A DNA stretch of 13,671 nucleotides from CAYNYF01 sp964401385. GTDB lineage: Bacteria > Planctomycetota > Phycisphaerae > SM23-33. The stretch is from positions 1-13,671 of the forward strand of contig CAYNYF010000097.1 of the NCBI GenBank assembly GCA_964401385.1, written 5' to 3'. Each line of letters starts with the position of its first letter. Within the stretch, counting starts at the first letter, position 1. Below are positions 1-7,417 of the stretch, in pieces. Made by a program: the position numbers and the translations under genes. The notes beneath the pieces were generated by a model. That model was given only the letters and a program-made list of their open reading frames with translations. It had not been told where the DNA came from and did not search any database.

Positions 1-44
1 CTCTATTTTCCGCCCTGGGGGCGAAAAATCCGGGCGACTGGATT
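1..44. repeat. Direct repeat, copy 1: partial duplicate of tRNA-Pro 3' end and its trailing hairpin
   Basis: These 44 bases match 261-304 with 2 mismatches (positions 10 and 31), an exact 260-base offset. The second copy spans the hairpin after tRNA-Pro and the last 16 or so bases of the tRNA. In this copy the similarity stops in what would be the T-loop, so no tRNA can be made here. The hairpin is kept except for one lost A-T pair at position 10. It could be an attachment-site duplication left by a tRNA-targeting integrase, the remains of a local tandem duplication, or a dispersed repeat. What lies before position 1 is not visible. Confidence 0.75.
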
Positions 45-61
45 TCCGCTTCGGGCTTCGT

Positions 62-89
62 GAACCTGCCGTTGCCCCCGGTCAGGTTC
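62..89. repeat. Short inverted repeat (7-bp stem)
   Basis: GAACCTG (62-68) is the reverse complement of CAGGTTC (83-89), with 14 bases between that can add a few C-G pairs. It lies in the non-coding patch beyond the tRNA-Pro gene. No T-run follows on either strand, so it does not look like an intrinsic terminator. Role unknown. Confidence 0.4.
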
Positions 90-115
90 GTGGCAAACCC
101 AACAGCTTGAACAGG

Positions 116-260
116 AGAACAGGTGAACAGCCCCTCGCCTCGCTTCGCTCGCTCGGGGCCAGGAGACCGCAGGTGAGCAGCTTTCCTGGTGATGGAAGTC
201 GACACCCGAATGCCGGCTCTGCCGCCGTTTCGCCTGTTCACCTGTTCTACTGCTCACCTG
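116..260. repeat. Interleaved inverted repeats forming a palindromic insert
   Basis: A perfect 15-bp inverted repeat, AGAACAGGTGAACAG (116-130) and CTGTTCACCTGTTCT (234-248), is interleaved with a second 11-bp one, CAGGTGAGCAG (170-180) and CTGCTCACCTG (250-260). The two motifs resemble each other (CAGGTGAACAG versus CAGGTGAGCAG), so each arm is also an imperfect direct repeat of its neighbour. GCCCC (130-134) and GGGGC (155-159) form a further stem around a TCGCTTCGCTCGC-like core. No convincing coding region is present. This may be a REP/BIME-like or miniature element sitting between the two 44-bp direct repeats; that identification is inference. Confidence 0.55.
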
Positions 261-288
261 CTCTATTTTTCGCCCTGGGGGCGAAAAA

Positions 289-304
<16 letters not shown>
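261..304. repeat. Direct repeat, copy 2: overlaps the 3' end of tRNA-Pro
   Basis: Second copy of the 44-base repeat at 1-44. It covers the last 16 or so bases of tRNA-Pro and its downstream hairpin. Inside it, 265-275 and 279-289 form a perfect 11-bp stem (A, five T, CGCCC paired with GGGCG, five A, T) with loop TGG. On either strand the T-run precedes and the A-run follows the GC stem, the reverse of an intrinsic terminator. It may act as a 3' trailer structure of the tRNA precursor. Confidence 0.75.
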
Positions 305-364
<60 letters not shown>

Positions 365-395
365 TGTTGGCGCGCTGTCGGGCCCGCCAGGCCCC

Positions 396-424
396 ATTAG
401 AAGCCATCGACCTGAGCCAAGCAA
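396..424 (-). promoter_or_regulatory. Candidate sigma70-type promoter for tRNA-Pro
   Basis: On the minus strand TTGCTT (419-424) and TCTAAT (396-401, 5 of 6 consensus bases) are separated by exactly 17 bases. Predicted transcription start is near 389, giving a leader of about 25 bases before the tRNA 5' end at 364. The spacing and the strong -10 support it; the -35 matches only 3 of 6 bases. Confidence 0.5.
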
Positions 425-484
425 GATTCAGGCAACCCGACGGAACCGGCGGCCGTGTTCCGGTCTGCCGCAACTCGTCGCGGA

Positions 485-504
485 GCGATCGGCGCCGCGA
501 TCGC
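485..504 (-). terminator. GC hairpin after the V-ATPase operon, possible terminator without a U-tract
   Basis: GCGATCG (485-491) pairs perfectly with CGATCGC (498-504) around a 6-base loop, 43 bases beyond the stop codon of subunit K. No T-run follows on the minus strand, so if it ends transcription it is not a classical intrinsic terminator. Otherwise the 365-546 gap holds only the tRNA promoter. Confidence 0.25.
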
Positions 505-546
505 CCCGGCCGACGGGCGCTGTGTGCGTTTGCTCGCCCGGGAAGC

Positions 547-999
547 TCAGGCCTTCGGCAACAGCAGCCAGAGGAAAACGAAGCCCAACAGGCCGACGGT
601 CTCGACAATCCCCATGGAGAAAATAATGAACGCCATGCCCTTGCCTTCGCCCTCGGAAAGGCACCGGCAGCCGGCCGCGCCGATCAGCCCCTGCATCCAT
701 GCGCTGAACAGTTCGGCCAGGCCGGCGGCCAGACCGATGCCAAGATACGCTCCCGCGAAGGCGCCGGGGTCGGATAAGCCCTTGCCCAACCCCAGCAGCA
801 GCAGCAGGAACGCGTAGATTGTCTGGGTCAGCGGCATGCTCACGAAGATGATGTACTTGAAGTTCAGGGGTTGCCCTGCCTTGCCTTCCTTGGCCCATGC
901 CCCCGCGGCAGCCCTCCCGGCCGCGCCGATGCCTATGGCGCTACCTAAAGCGGCCAGGCCCAATGCCAAACCTGGACCAAGTTGCCCCAAGAAATCCAT
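547..999 (-). CDS. atpK: V-type ATP synthase subunit K (rotor-ring proteolipid, 150 aa)
   Basis: Membrane rotor subunit that carries the ion through the V0 sector. The protein has four hydrophobic helices arranged as two hairpins, the usual duplicated 16-kDa proteolipid form. Numbered from a GTG at 1002 (Met1; the ATG chosen here is Met2), it has T59 and Q60 in helix 2 (context MPLTQTIYAF), Q104 in helix 3 (AWMQGLIGAAG) and E134 in helix 4 (GIVETVGLLGF). These match T64, Q65, Q110 and E139 that bind Na+ in Enterococcus hirae NtpK (known), so Na+ specificity is inferred. An AGGAG at the end of subunit I serves the start; GTG at 1002 (spacing 6 from GGAG) or ATG at 999 (spacing 9) both fit. Last gene of the operon, 3 bases after subunit I. 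Confidence 0.95.
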   Translation of the reverse strand: MDFLGQLGPGLALGLAALGSAIGIGAAGRAAAGAWAKEGKAGQPLNFKYIIFVSMPLTQTIYAFLLLLLGLGKGLSDPGAFAGAYLGIGLAAGLAELFSAWMQGLIGAAGCRCLSEGEGKGMAFIIFSMGIVETVGLLGFVFLWLLLPKA

Positions 1000-1002
1000 C
1001 AC

Positions 1003-2826
1003 TCAGTTCTCCTTTATTGGCACTTTGGCGAAAGGTTGGTAGGGATAGCCGGCCCATTCCAAGCCGGCATTACTGGAGAATTCGAGCATGTTCAGGCGGA
1101 CGCCGTGCGCGAGGATCGCAACCAGGCACAGGGCGATGTTCAGCCCGTGGCCCAGCAGGACGATGGGCGCCCCGGCAATCCACGTCCCCGTCCCGGCGGC
1201 CCGGGCGCCGAGGCTGTTGAACGTCTGCGCCAGGGCCGAGGTCGCTATGCCGACCGCCATCAGGCGGATGTAGCTGATGGTGTCCGAGAACGTGCTCATG
1301 GCCGCCAGCAGGAACGACGCAAAGCCGAACACGACCATCTTTGCCGGGTTCCTGTTGGGATGGGCGAACAGGATCGCCAGCGTCGCTCCCACAATCAGCG
1401 CCCACGTCGCGGCCGGGTGCAGCGGGCCGGGCTGTGGCTGCTGACTGGCAAAGAACATGTACCAGACGATGCCCAGCACGCCCCACAGGAACACGGCCCA
1501 TCCCACGTGCGCGACGAACCGCAGGTTGGGAGCAAATCGCAGCGCCTGGCGCAACTGAGCCACGCTGAGGTGGATCGTCCCCAGTAGGAAGCTGAGCTTC
1601 ATGATGGGCACGGTCTGCTCGGTGAGTTGGCCGCGGATGAGCCACACCCTGTCCAGGCCCCCGCCGATGACCGCCAGAATGCTTCCGGCGCCGATCAACT
1701 GCGTCGGGTTCAGCCCGAAGATCGTCCCGGTCAGCAGCCCCCACACGACCGTGACGCCGCCTATGACCATCACTAGCTGCACCTTGGCGACCCCGGCCAG
1801 CGCCACCGCCTTCCGATACCACAACAGCGGCAGCAGCAGGAACAGCAGCCCGTAGCCCGCGTCGCCGATCAGTATGGCCGCGAAGATCGGCAGGGCGATC
1901 ATGAAAAAACCGGCGACGTCAAATTCGCGATAGCCCGGGTAGGTCCCGAGAATGTCGAACAGCCCTTTCATCGGCCGGGCCCAGCGGGGATAGCGGATCA
2001 GCGTCGGCGGCTCTTCCTCGGGGTTCGGATCGCGGGCATTCACGGCGGCGTCGATTCCGCGTCCGGCCAAGTCGGCCGAGAGCGTCTCGGACGTCTCCAG
2101 CGGCGTCCAGCCCTGGACGGCGACCAGGTCTTCTCGCTGCATGGCCCCGGCCAGGGCCCCTGCAAACTGAATCTGCTCGTTCAGGCGCACGCCTTCCTGT
2201 TTGATTTCGCTGCTGAGGTTCGCCAGTCGAGCCAGCCGCTCGGCGTCTTCGGCCAGGGCGGCGTCGAGCTGTCTGGCCTCGTCCCGGACGGTGGGCAGGT
2301 CCCGGGCGGGCCATTGGATCGGCCGTGCCTCTTCCGGCACGGCCGGCTCGCGTTCGCGCTGGACGAGGGCAACGAGGGTTCGTTTGCCGGGCAGCTCCGC
2401 CAGCGCCGCCACGCACTCGGAGGAAACCTGACCGATCTGCCTGGTGGGGACGGAATAGAACGCAACCTTCACGCCCGACTCCGCCAGCGACTCGAGCTGC
2501 CGGCGGCGGAGATTGCCCCATATTGCCAGGCGGTCGGCCTCGCGGCCGAGGGCGCTCAGCCGGTCGCGGCTTTCCTGCGTTCGGCGGGAAATTGTAAGGA
2601 CCTCGCCGACGGCCGCCTGCGTGTCCACGTCCGGCTTCTCGCCGGCCGGCCTGACGTTGGCGAGAATCTGAAGGGCTCGCCGGTGCCGCCCCAGTTTCGC
2701 TCGGAGCTGTCCGGGGACGGTCGCGGAGGCGTCCACCGGCTCCAGGTGGACCACGCCCAGCTCGCGGAGGCCCTCCAGCAGCGATTCCCGTTCGGCCGCC
2801 CGGGCAACGAGGAAGACCTTTTTCAT
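1003..2826 (-). CDS. atpI: V-type ATP synthase subunit I (a-subunit homologue, 607 aa)
   Basis: Stator membrane subunit that forms the ion half-channels against the K ring and links to the peripheral stalk. Residues 1 to about 300 are soluble and helical (MKKVFLVARAAERESLLEGL at the start is typical). From about residue 304 on there are seven or eight hydrophobic helices. The essential arginine of the penultimate helix is present as R521 in TISYIRLMAVG, and the family signature HGVRLNMLEF is at 574-583. The open frame extends 104 codons further upstream, but that part only shadows subunit D; the ATG at 2826, 8 bases after the D stop, begins the conserved N-terminus. Length is in the normal 600-660 range. 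No strong ribosome site is seen, so translation is probably coupled to D. Confidence 0.95.
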   Translation of the reverse strand: MKKVFLVARAAERESLLEGLRELGVVHLEPVDASATVPGQLRAKLGRHRRALQILANVRPAGEKPDVDTQAAVGEVLTISRRTQESRDRLSALGREADRLAIWGNLRRRQLESLAESGVKVAFYSVPTRQIGQVSSECVAALAELPGKRTLVALVQREREPAVPEEARPIQWPARDLPTVRDEARQLDAALAEDAERLARLANLSSEIKQEGVRLNEQIQFAGALAGAMQREDLVAVQGWTPLETSETLSADLAGRGIDAAVNARDPNPEEEPPTLIRYPRWARPMKGLFDILGTYPGYREFDVAGFFMIALPIFAAILIGDAGYGLLFLLLPLLWYRKAVALAGVAKVQLVMVIGGVTVVWGLLTGTIFGLNPTQLIGAGSILAVIGGGLDRVWLIRGQLTEQTVPIMKLSFLLGTIHLSVAQLRQALRFAPNLRFVAHVGWAVFLWGVLGIVWYMFFASQQPQPGPLHPAATWALIVGATLAILFAHPNRNPAKMVVFGFASFLLAAMSTFSDTISYIRLMAVGIATSALAQTFNSLGARAAGTGTWIAGAPIVLLGHGLNIALCLVAILAHGVRLNMLEFSSNAGLEWAGYPYQPFAKVPIKEN

Positions 2827-2834
2827 CCTGGCGA

Positions 2835-3488
2835 TCACGGCCGGGCCTCCGCGCCTGCCGCAGAGGTGGAAGTCTCGGACCGTCCGGGCTCGGTGGTGTA
2901 CTTGGCTTTGGCCAGCTTGGCTCGTCCGACGGCGGCGGTCTGCTCCTCGCCGAGACGAATGCGAATCACGCGGATCACCTCGCGCGCCTGCGGAATCAGG
3001 ACCTTCTCGAAAAGGTTGACGCGCTGGATGATCTTGGTCAGCGCCCGGCTGAGCAGTTCGTACTGTCGGTCCAGAGTCTGCGCCAGCGCCAGCCGCTCGT
3101 TCAGCTCGCGCAGGTCGGCCAGGGCCCGATCCACCCACGGCGGCGTGGCAAAAAGGCTGTAGTCGGCTCGTTCGAACGAAACCGAGTCGAACACGGGAAT
3201 TCGCACGCCGGCGACATTCCCCTCATGCGTGCGGACTTCGGCCGGCTCGGCCAGCTTGGTGACGTTAAGGCCGGCGACGTCGCCCAGGACCCGCCGGTAC
3301 GGGTCGATCCGCTCGCGGACGGCGTCGGCCTCTCGGCGGGCGGCCCGCCGGCGCCCGATCACCGCCCGGGCCGTCAACTGAAGCTGCTGCTGCTTGAGCT
3401 TGAGCATCGGCAGGTAGCGCTCGAAACGCGCCAGCGCGTCCCGCTGACGCTTTAATTCCGGCCGGGTTAACCTGATCTTTCTGGCCAT
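2835..3488 (-). CDS. atpD: V-type ATP synthase subunit D (central stalk, 217 aa)
   Basis: Central rotor shaft inside the A3B3 hexamer, functionally like gamma of F-ATPases. The start MARKIRLTRPELKRQRDALA followed by LPMLKLKQQQLQL is the typical N-terminal helix of the family, and a second long helix rich in Arg, Glu and Leu lies near residues 125-200, as expected for an antiparallel coiled coil. The frame is open 35 codons further upstream into the end of B; ATG at 3488 is chosen because family similarity begins there and a GGAAG lies just before it. The C-terminal 20 or so residues (Thr/Ser/Glu/Ala-rich) look like a disordered tail. It lies 26 bases after B. Confidence 0.93.
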   Translation of the reverse strand: MARKIRLTRPELKRQRDALARFERYLPMLKLKQQQLQLTARAVIGRRRAARREADAVRERIDPYRRVLGDVAGLNVTKLAEPAEVRTHEGNVAGVRIPVFDSVSFERADYSLFATPPWVDRALADLRELNERLALAQTLDRQYELLSRALTKIIQRVNLFEKVLIPQAREVIRVIRIRLGEEQTAAVGRAKLAKAKYTTEPGRSETSTSAAGAEARP

Positions 3489-3514
3489 CGCTTCCGGTGA
3501 ATTTCCTCGATCGA

Positions 3515-4822
3515 TCAGCTCGCAGCCAACTTCTTCGGCCAGTGCTCTTCCAGCACCGACCGGCGGATGCCGGTTTCCTCCGGTTCGAAGCACTCGGAGA
3601 GGATTTCCCAGCAGATGTCCAGGGCCCGCTCCAGCGCAATGTTGACCGACAGGTCCATGATCTTCTCTTCGAACAGTTCGCCGTACTTGAGCAGCTTGAG
3701 GTCCCAGGGAGACGACTCGAATCCCATGGCCTGTTTCTCCCGGGCCTCGCGGGCCCCGGCGTAGAGCTGAATGCAGCCGTCCATGATGGCCCGGTGATCG
3801 TCGCGGGTCTTGTCGTTGACCAGTTGCTTCAGACGCGAGAGGCTGCCGAACGGCTCGATGCGTCCGCCGCGGAGGTAGAACTGGCCTTCCGTGATGTAAC
3901 CGGTATTGTCGGGTATGGGGTGGGTGTCGTCGTCGCCGGGCATGGTGGTCACGGCCAGGACGGTCATGGAGCCGGCGTCCTCCAGGTCCACGGCCTTTTC
4001 GTATCGGCGGGCAAGCTGGGTGTACAGGTCGCCGGGATAGCCCCGGTTGGAGGGAATCTGCTCCATGACGATGGCGATTTCCTTCAGGGCGTCGGCGAAG
4101 GCCGTCATGTCCGTCAGCAGCACCAGCACGCGCTTTCCCTGGAGGGCGAAGCTCTCACCCACGGCCATGCACAGGTCCGGCACCGTCAGGCACTCCACCA
4201 CCGGGTCGGCGGCGGTGTGGATGAACATGATGCACCGGCTGGTGACGCCGCCGGCCTCGAAGGCGTTTCGGAAGGTCAAGTAGTCGTCATGCCGCAGGCC
4301 CATGCCCCCCAGAATGATGATCTCCGCCTCGGCCTGGAGGCCCACGCGCGCCAGCACCTCGTTGTAGGGCTCGCCGGCGACGGAGAAGATCGGCAGCTTC
4401 TGCGAGTCCACCAGCGTGTTGAACACGTCGATCATGGGGATGCCGGTGCGAATCATGCGGCTGGGCCGCAGCCGCCGGACCGGGTTGATGGCCGGCGTGC
4501 CGATGTCGATGGGGTTTTCATGCAGCTCGGGCTTTCCGTCGCGCGGCCGGCCGGCGCCGTCGAAAATACGCCCCATCAGGGCCTCCGAAAACGGCACCTG
4601 CATCGGCCGGCCGAAGAAGCGCACCCGGTCGCCCGTGGAAACGCCCTGCGTCCCGGCGAAAACCTGCAGGGAGACCTCGTCGCCATCCAGACGGATCACC
4701 TGCGCCAGGGACGTTCCCCTGCTGGTGGTAATGCTGGCCAGCTCATCATAGGTCACGCCCTTGGCCTTGACCTTGACAACGCTGCCGGCGATCTGCGTGA
4801 TTTCGTCGTAATACTTTCTCAT
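3515..4822 (-). CDS. atpB: V-type ATP synthase subunit B (non-catalytic nucleotide-binding subunit, 435 aa)
   Basis: Non-catalytic partner of A in the A3B3 head. As in the family, the P-loop is degenerate: residues 144-154 read PIFSVAGEPYN where catalytic subunits have GxxxxGKT. The B signature PSNRGYPGDLYTQLARRYEK is at 257-276, GSLSRLKQL contains R330, the position of the arginine finger that reaches the catalytic site of A, and TRDDHR is at 339-344. The N-terminal beta-barrel (about 1-75) is intact. Length is slightly below the usual 450-470. ATG at 4822 is the natural start. An 81-base gap separates it from A, the largest gap inside the operon. Confidence 0.97.
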   Translation of the reverse strand: MRKYYDEITQIAGSVVKVKAKGVTYDELASITTSRGTSLAQVIRLDGDEVSLQVFAGTQGVSTGDRVRFFGRPMQVPFSEALMGRIFDGAGRPRDGKPELHENPIDIGTPAINPVRRLRPSRMIRTGIPMIDVFNTLVDSQKLPIFSVAGEPYNEVLARVGLQAEAEIIILGGMGLRHDDYLTFRNAFEAGGVTSRCIMFIHTAADPVVECLTVPDLCMAVGESFALQGKRVLVLLTDMTAFADALKEIAIVMEQIPSNRGYPGDLYTQLARRYEKAVDLEDAGSMTVLAVTTMPGDDDTHPIPDNTGYITEGQFYLRGGRIEPFGSLSRLKQLVNDKTRDDHRAIMDGCIQLYAGAREAREKQAMGFESSPWDLKLLKYGELFEEKIMDLSVNIALERALDICWEILSECFEPEETGIRRSVLEEHWPKKLAAS

Positions 4823-4903
4823 CGGCTACCAGCTCTGCAAAAGATTTCCGCCCTTCCAACAGCGAGGAACCGGGCAGCGGGCGCAGGCGCCTCCGCTCGA
4901 CTG

Positions 4904-6691
4904 TCATTTCCGGCCGGGCTTTTCTTCGTCCGGCGATTGTTCGCTTTCCTGCCGTCTTCCGCGTTCGGCGGTCCGGCCCTTGCTGGCGATGCGTTCGTCA
5001 ATCTGGGAAAGGATCTTCTTGAACTCATCCGTCTCCCACGCCGCGTAGTTCCAGTTCCGGAACAGATCGGTCACAGCGAACATGACCCGGCGGGCCTGCT
5101 GGCGGTCCTCGAACTCGAAATCCAGTCGCAACACTTCCAGGCACTTGGCGAAGACGAATTTCTGCCGTTCGCCGTCGGTCGCGCCGTCGACTTTGTCGAA
5201 GGCGTTCTGCTGGAGATAGACGCTGTCGAAGAACTCGCTCTTGAGATAGACGGTGAAGTCGTCGACGGTGGTTCCCTCTTCGCCGACGACGGCCATCATC
5301 TGATACACCTCGTTTCCGCGGCGCAGCAGGTCGCGGGCCTCGGCCGATTCGATCGGATCGATAATGCCGGTGTACTTGCTCCAGGAATCCAGCGGGTCGA
5401 TGGCGGGATACCGGCGGGCGTCGGAGCGCGCCCGACTCAGGCCAAGGAAGGCGCCGACGACCTTGAGCGTGCCCTGGGTGACGGGCTCTTCGAAGTTCCC
5501 CCCGGCCGGGCTGACCGCCCCGCCGATGGTGACCGAGCCGGTGCGGCCATCTTTCAGGCGGATGCAACCGGCGCGCTCGTAGAAGCCGGCGATGCGGCTT
5601 TCCAGGTAGGCCGGAAAGGCCTGGTCGCCGGGGATCTCCTCCAGCCGCCCCGACACCTCCCGCATGGCCTGGGCCCAGCGGCTGGTCGAATCCGCCAGCA
5701 GCAGCACGTTCAATCCCATCTGGCGGTAATACTCGGCCAGCGTCACCGCCGTATACACCGAGGCCTCGCGTGCGGCCACCGGCATGGCCGAGGTGTTGCA
5801 GATGATGATGGTGCGCTCCATCAAGCTCCTGCCGGTGCGGGGATCCTCCAGAAGCGGGAACTCGTGGAGCATGTCAACGACCTCTCCGGCCCGCTCGCCG
5901 CAAGCGGCGACGATGACGATGTCCACGTCGGCGTGCCGGCTGGTGAGCTGCTGGAGGACCGTCTTGCCCGACCCGAACGGGCCGGGGATGCAGTACGTCC
6001 CGCCCCGGACCACCGGGAAGAGCGAGTCGATGATGCGGATCTTGGTCACCAGCGGCTCGGTGGGCAGCAGCCGGGCGACAGAGACGTTCAGCGGGATCTT
6101 AACCGGCCAGCTCTGCTGCATCGTCACCGGCAGGCTCTGCCCGTCTTCGGATAGCAGCACGGCGATTTCGTCGGTGACGCAGTACGCTCCGCCCGGGGCG
6201 ATCTTCTCGACGGTCCATTCGCCGCGCAGGCCAAGCGGGACCATGATGTGGTGGTCGAAGATGCCCTCCGGCACGGTCCCCAGCACGTCGCCGGCGGTTA
6301 CCGTCCGGCCGGCTTCGGCGGCGGGCGTGAAGTCCCACTTCTTTTCGGTGTCCAGGGCGTGCAGGTAGACGCCGGGGACGAGGAAGTACCCCACCTGGTC
6401 GGCCACGTCGTGAAGCGGGTTCTGCAACCCGTCGTAGACCTGGCCCAGCAGGCCCGGACCCAGGAACACCGAGAGCATCTCGCTGGTGAAATCCACGCGG
6501 TCGCCGATTTTCAGACCGCGCGTCTCCTCGAACACCTGCAAGTCCGCCAAGTCCCCGCGGACGCGAATGACCTCGCTCAGCAGCCGCTGGTCGTCGCCCC
6601 GGTGACAATAGGCCACCGAGTTCTGGGTGACGACCTCCTCGACTGCCGCCGTCACCATGTTCCCGAAGACAGCAACGATTTTTCCAGCCAC
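4904..6691 (-). CDS. atpA: V-type ATP synthase subunit A (catalytic, 595 aa)
   Basis: Catalytic ATP-binding subunit of the V1 head. The Walker A loop GPFGSGKT is at 237-244 (K243), the catalytic glutamate is E266 in ACGERAGE, and Walker B ends at D334 in NVLLLADSTSRWAQAM. The A-specific non-homologous insert (about 110-200) is present, which separates it from F-type beta. Start is a GTG at 6691, nine bases after the preceding stop, with GAGGG about six bases before it; MAGKIVAVFGNMV is a typical start. The last 25 or so residues are an unusually charged Arg/Glu/Lys tail not expected to be structured. Operates with B, D, E, I and K encoded alongside. Confidence 0.98.
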   Translation of the reverse strand: MAGKIVAVFGNMVTAAVEEVVTQNSVAYCHRGDDQRLLSEVIRVRGDLADLQVFEETRGLKIGDRVDFTSEMLSVFLGPGLLGQVYDGLQNPLHDVADQVGYFLVPGVYLHALDTEKKWDFTPAAEAGRTVTAGDVLGTVPEGIFDHHIMVPLGLRGEWTVEKIAPGGAYCVTDEIAVLLSEDGQSLPVTMQQSWPVKIPLNVSVARLLPTEPLVTKIRIIDSLFPVVRGGTYCIPGPFGSGKTVLQQLTSRHADVDIVIVAACGERAGEVVDMLHEFPLLEDPRTGRSLMERTIIICNTSAMPVAAREASVYTAVTLAEYYRQMGLNVLLLADSTSRWAQAMREVSGRLEEIPGDQAFPAYLESRIAGFYERAGCIRLKDGRTGSVTIGGAVSPAGGNFEEPVTQGTLKVVGAFLGLSRARSDARRYPAIDPLDSWSKYTGIIDPIESAEARDLLRRGNEVYQMMAVVGEEGTTVDDFTVYLKSEFFDSVYLQQNAFDKVDGATDGERQKFVFAKCLEVLRLDFEFEDRQQARRVMFAVTDLFRNWNYAAWETDEFKKILSQIDERIASKGRTAERGRRQESEQSPDEEKPGRK

Positions 6692-6700
6692 GTGATCCCT

Positions 6701-7405
6701 CTACCTGACTTCAGACGCCTGGGTTTGCGCTTGCTCCCGCCAGAGCGCGTGCCACCTCGCTATCAACACCAGCTTCCGGGCGTAGCCCGCCAGCTCGTCC
6801 ACGGCAAAGCTGAAATACCGTGATTTCTCGTCGATCCACCTCCACCGGCGCTGGTCCAGCGCCCGCAGCGCCGACAGCGGATCGGGCGCCGCCGACCAGG
6901 CCGAAACGATCTCATCGACCGGGGCGTCCGCCTCGGCCAGGTCTTCAGCGATGAGGTATTCCTGCGGGTCCAGCTCCAGCGCGGCGGCCCGGGCCGCCGC
7001 CAGCGCGTTCCGCAGGGCCACTTCGAACCGCACCCACTCGCCGGCGAACGCGCAGCCCTGCCGGGAGGCCAAGCCGTGCACGTAGCGATAGTAAGCCTCC
7101 CACATCGCGTCGGCGCCGATCCGCCGCGGCCGCTCCGGAGCCGCCGCCAGCAACTCCGGCAAGGGCTCTTCGCCGCGGACCTGTCCGGCCGTCAATACCA
7201 CCGGAGCGGGGCGTTCAATCTCCCCCGCCAGCGCCGCCTCCCGCGACAGCAAGTCCTGCTCGAGCAGGAGGGCCTCTATCAGGACGGCCACCGAGGGATC
7301 CTGGCTCAGCAGTTGGTGGAACTCCTGCACCGACAAGGGCGGCGCTTCCCCCAGTTCCGGCAACGTCGGCAGGGCTGTCAGGAGGAAGTAGTAGCGTCGA
7401 GCCAT
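6701..7405 (-). CDS. DUF2764 family protein of V-ATPase operons (234 aa)
   Basis: Lies between E and A, exactly where chlamydiae, spirochaetes and Bacteroidetes carry an 'X' gene annotated as DUF2764. The start MARRYYFLLTALPTLPEL fits that family's N-terminus (a short YY-hydrophobic strand then LPxL). The rest is predicted mostly helical, with aromatic-rich stretches such as WEAYYRYVHGL and RRWRWIDEKSRYFSF. No membrane helix or catalytic motif is seen. Since no C subunit gene is present, it may fill the role of subunit C, linking the central stalk to the K ring; that is inference. ATG at 7405 follows E by 12 bases, with AGGAG overlapping the E stop. Confidence 0.85.
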   Translation of the reverse strand: MARRYYFLLTALPTLPELGEAPPLSVQEFHQLLSQDPSVAVLIEALLLEQDLLSREAALAGEIERPAPVVLTAGQVRGEEPLPELLAAAPERPRRIGADAMWEAYYRYVHGLASRQGCAFAGEWVRFEVALRNALAAARAAALELDPQEYLIAEDLAEADAPVDEIVSAWSAAPDPLSALRALDQRRWRWIDEKSRYFSFAVDELAGYARKLVLIARWHALWREQAQTQASEVR

Positions 7406-7417
7406 GGCAGTCTTACT

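Noticed and set aside
1..46. Second tRNA gene at the window start
   Set aside because: Only the last 16 or so bases resemble tRNA-Pro; the T-loop and everything 5' of it diverge, so no cloverleaf can form.
3497..6154. 885-codon plus-strand open frame opposite the V-ATPase A and B genes
   Set aside because: It is the antisense of two clear ATPase subunits; long antisense frames are common in GC-rich DNA. No domain is recognisable.
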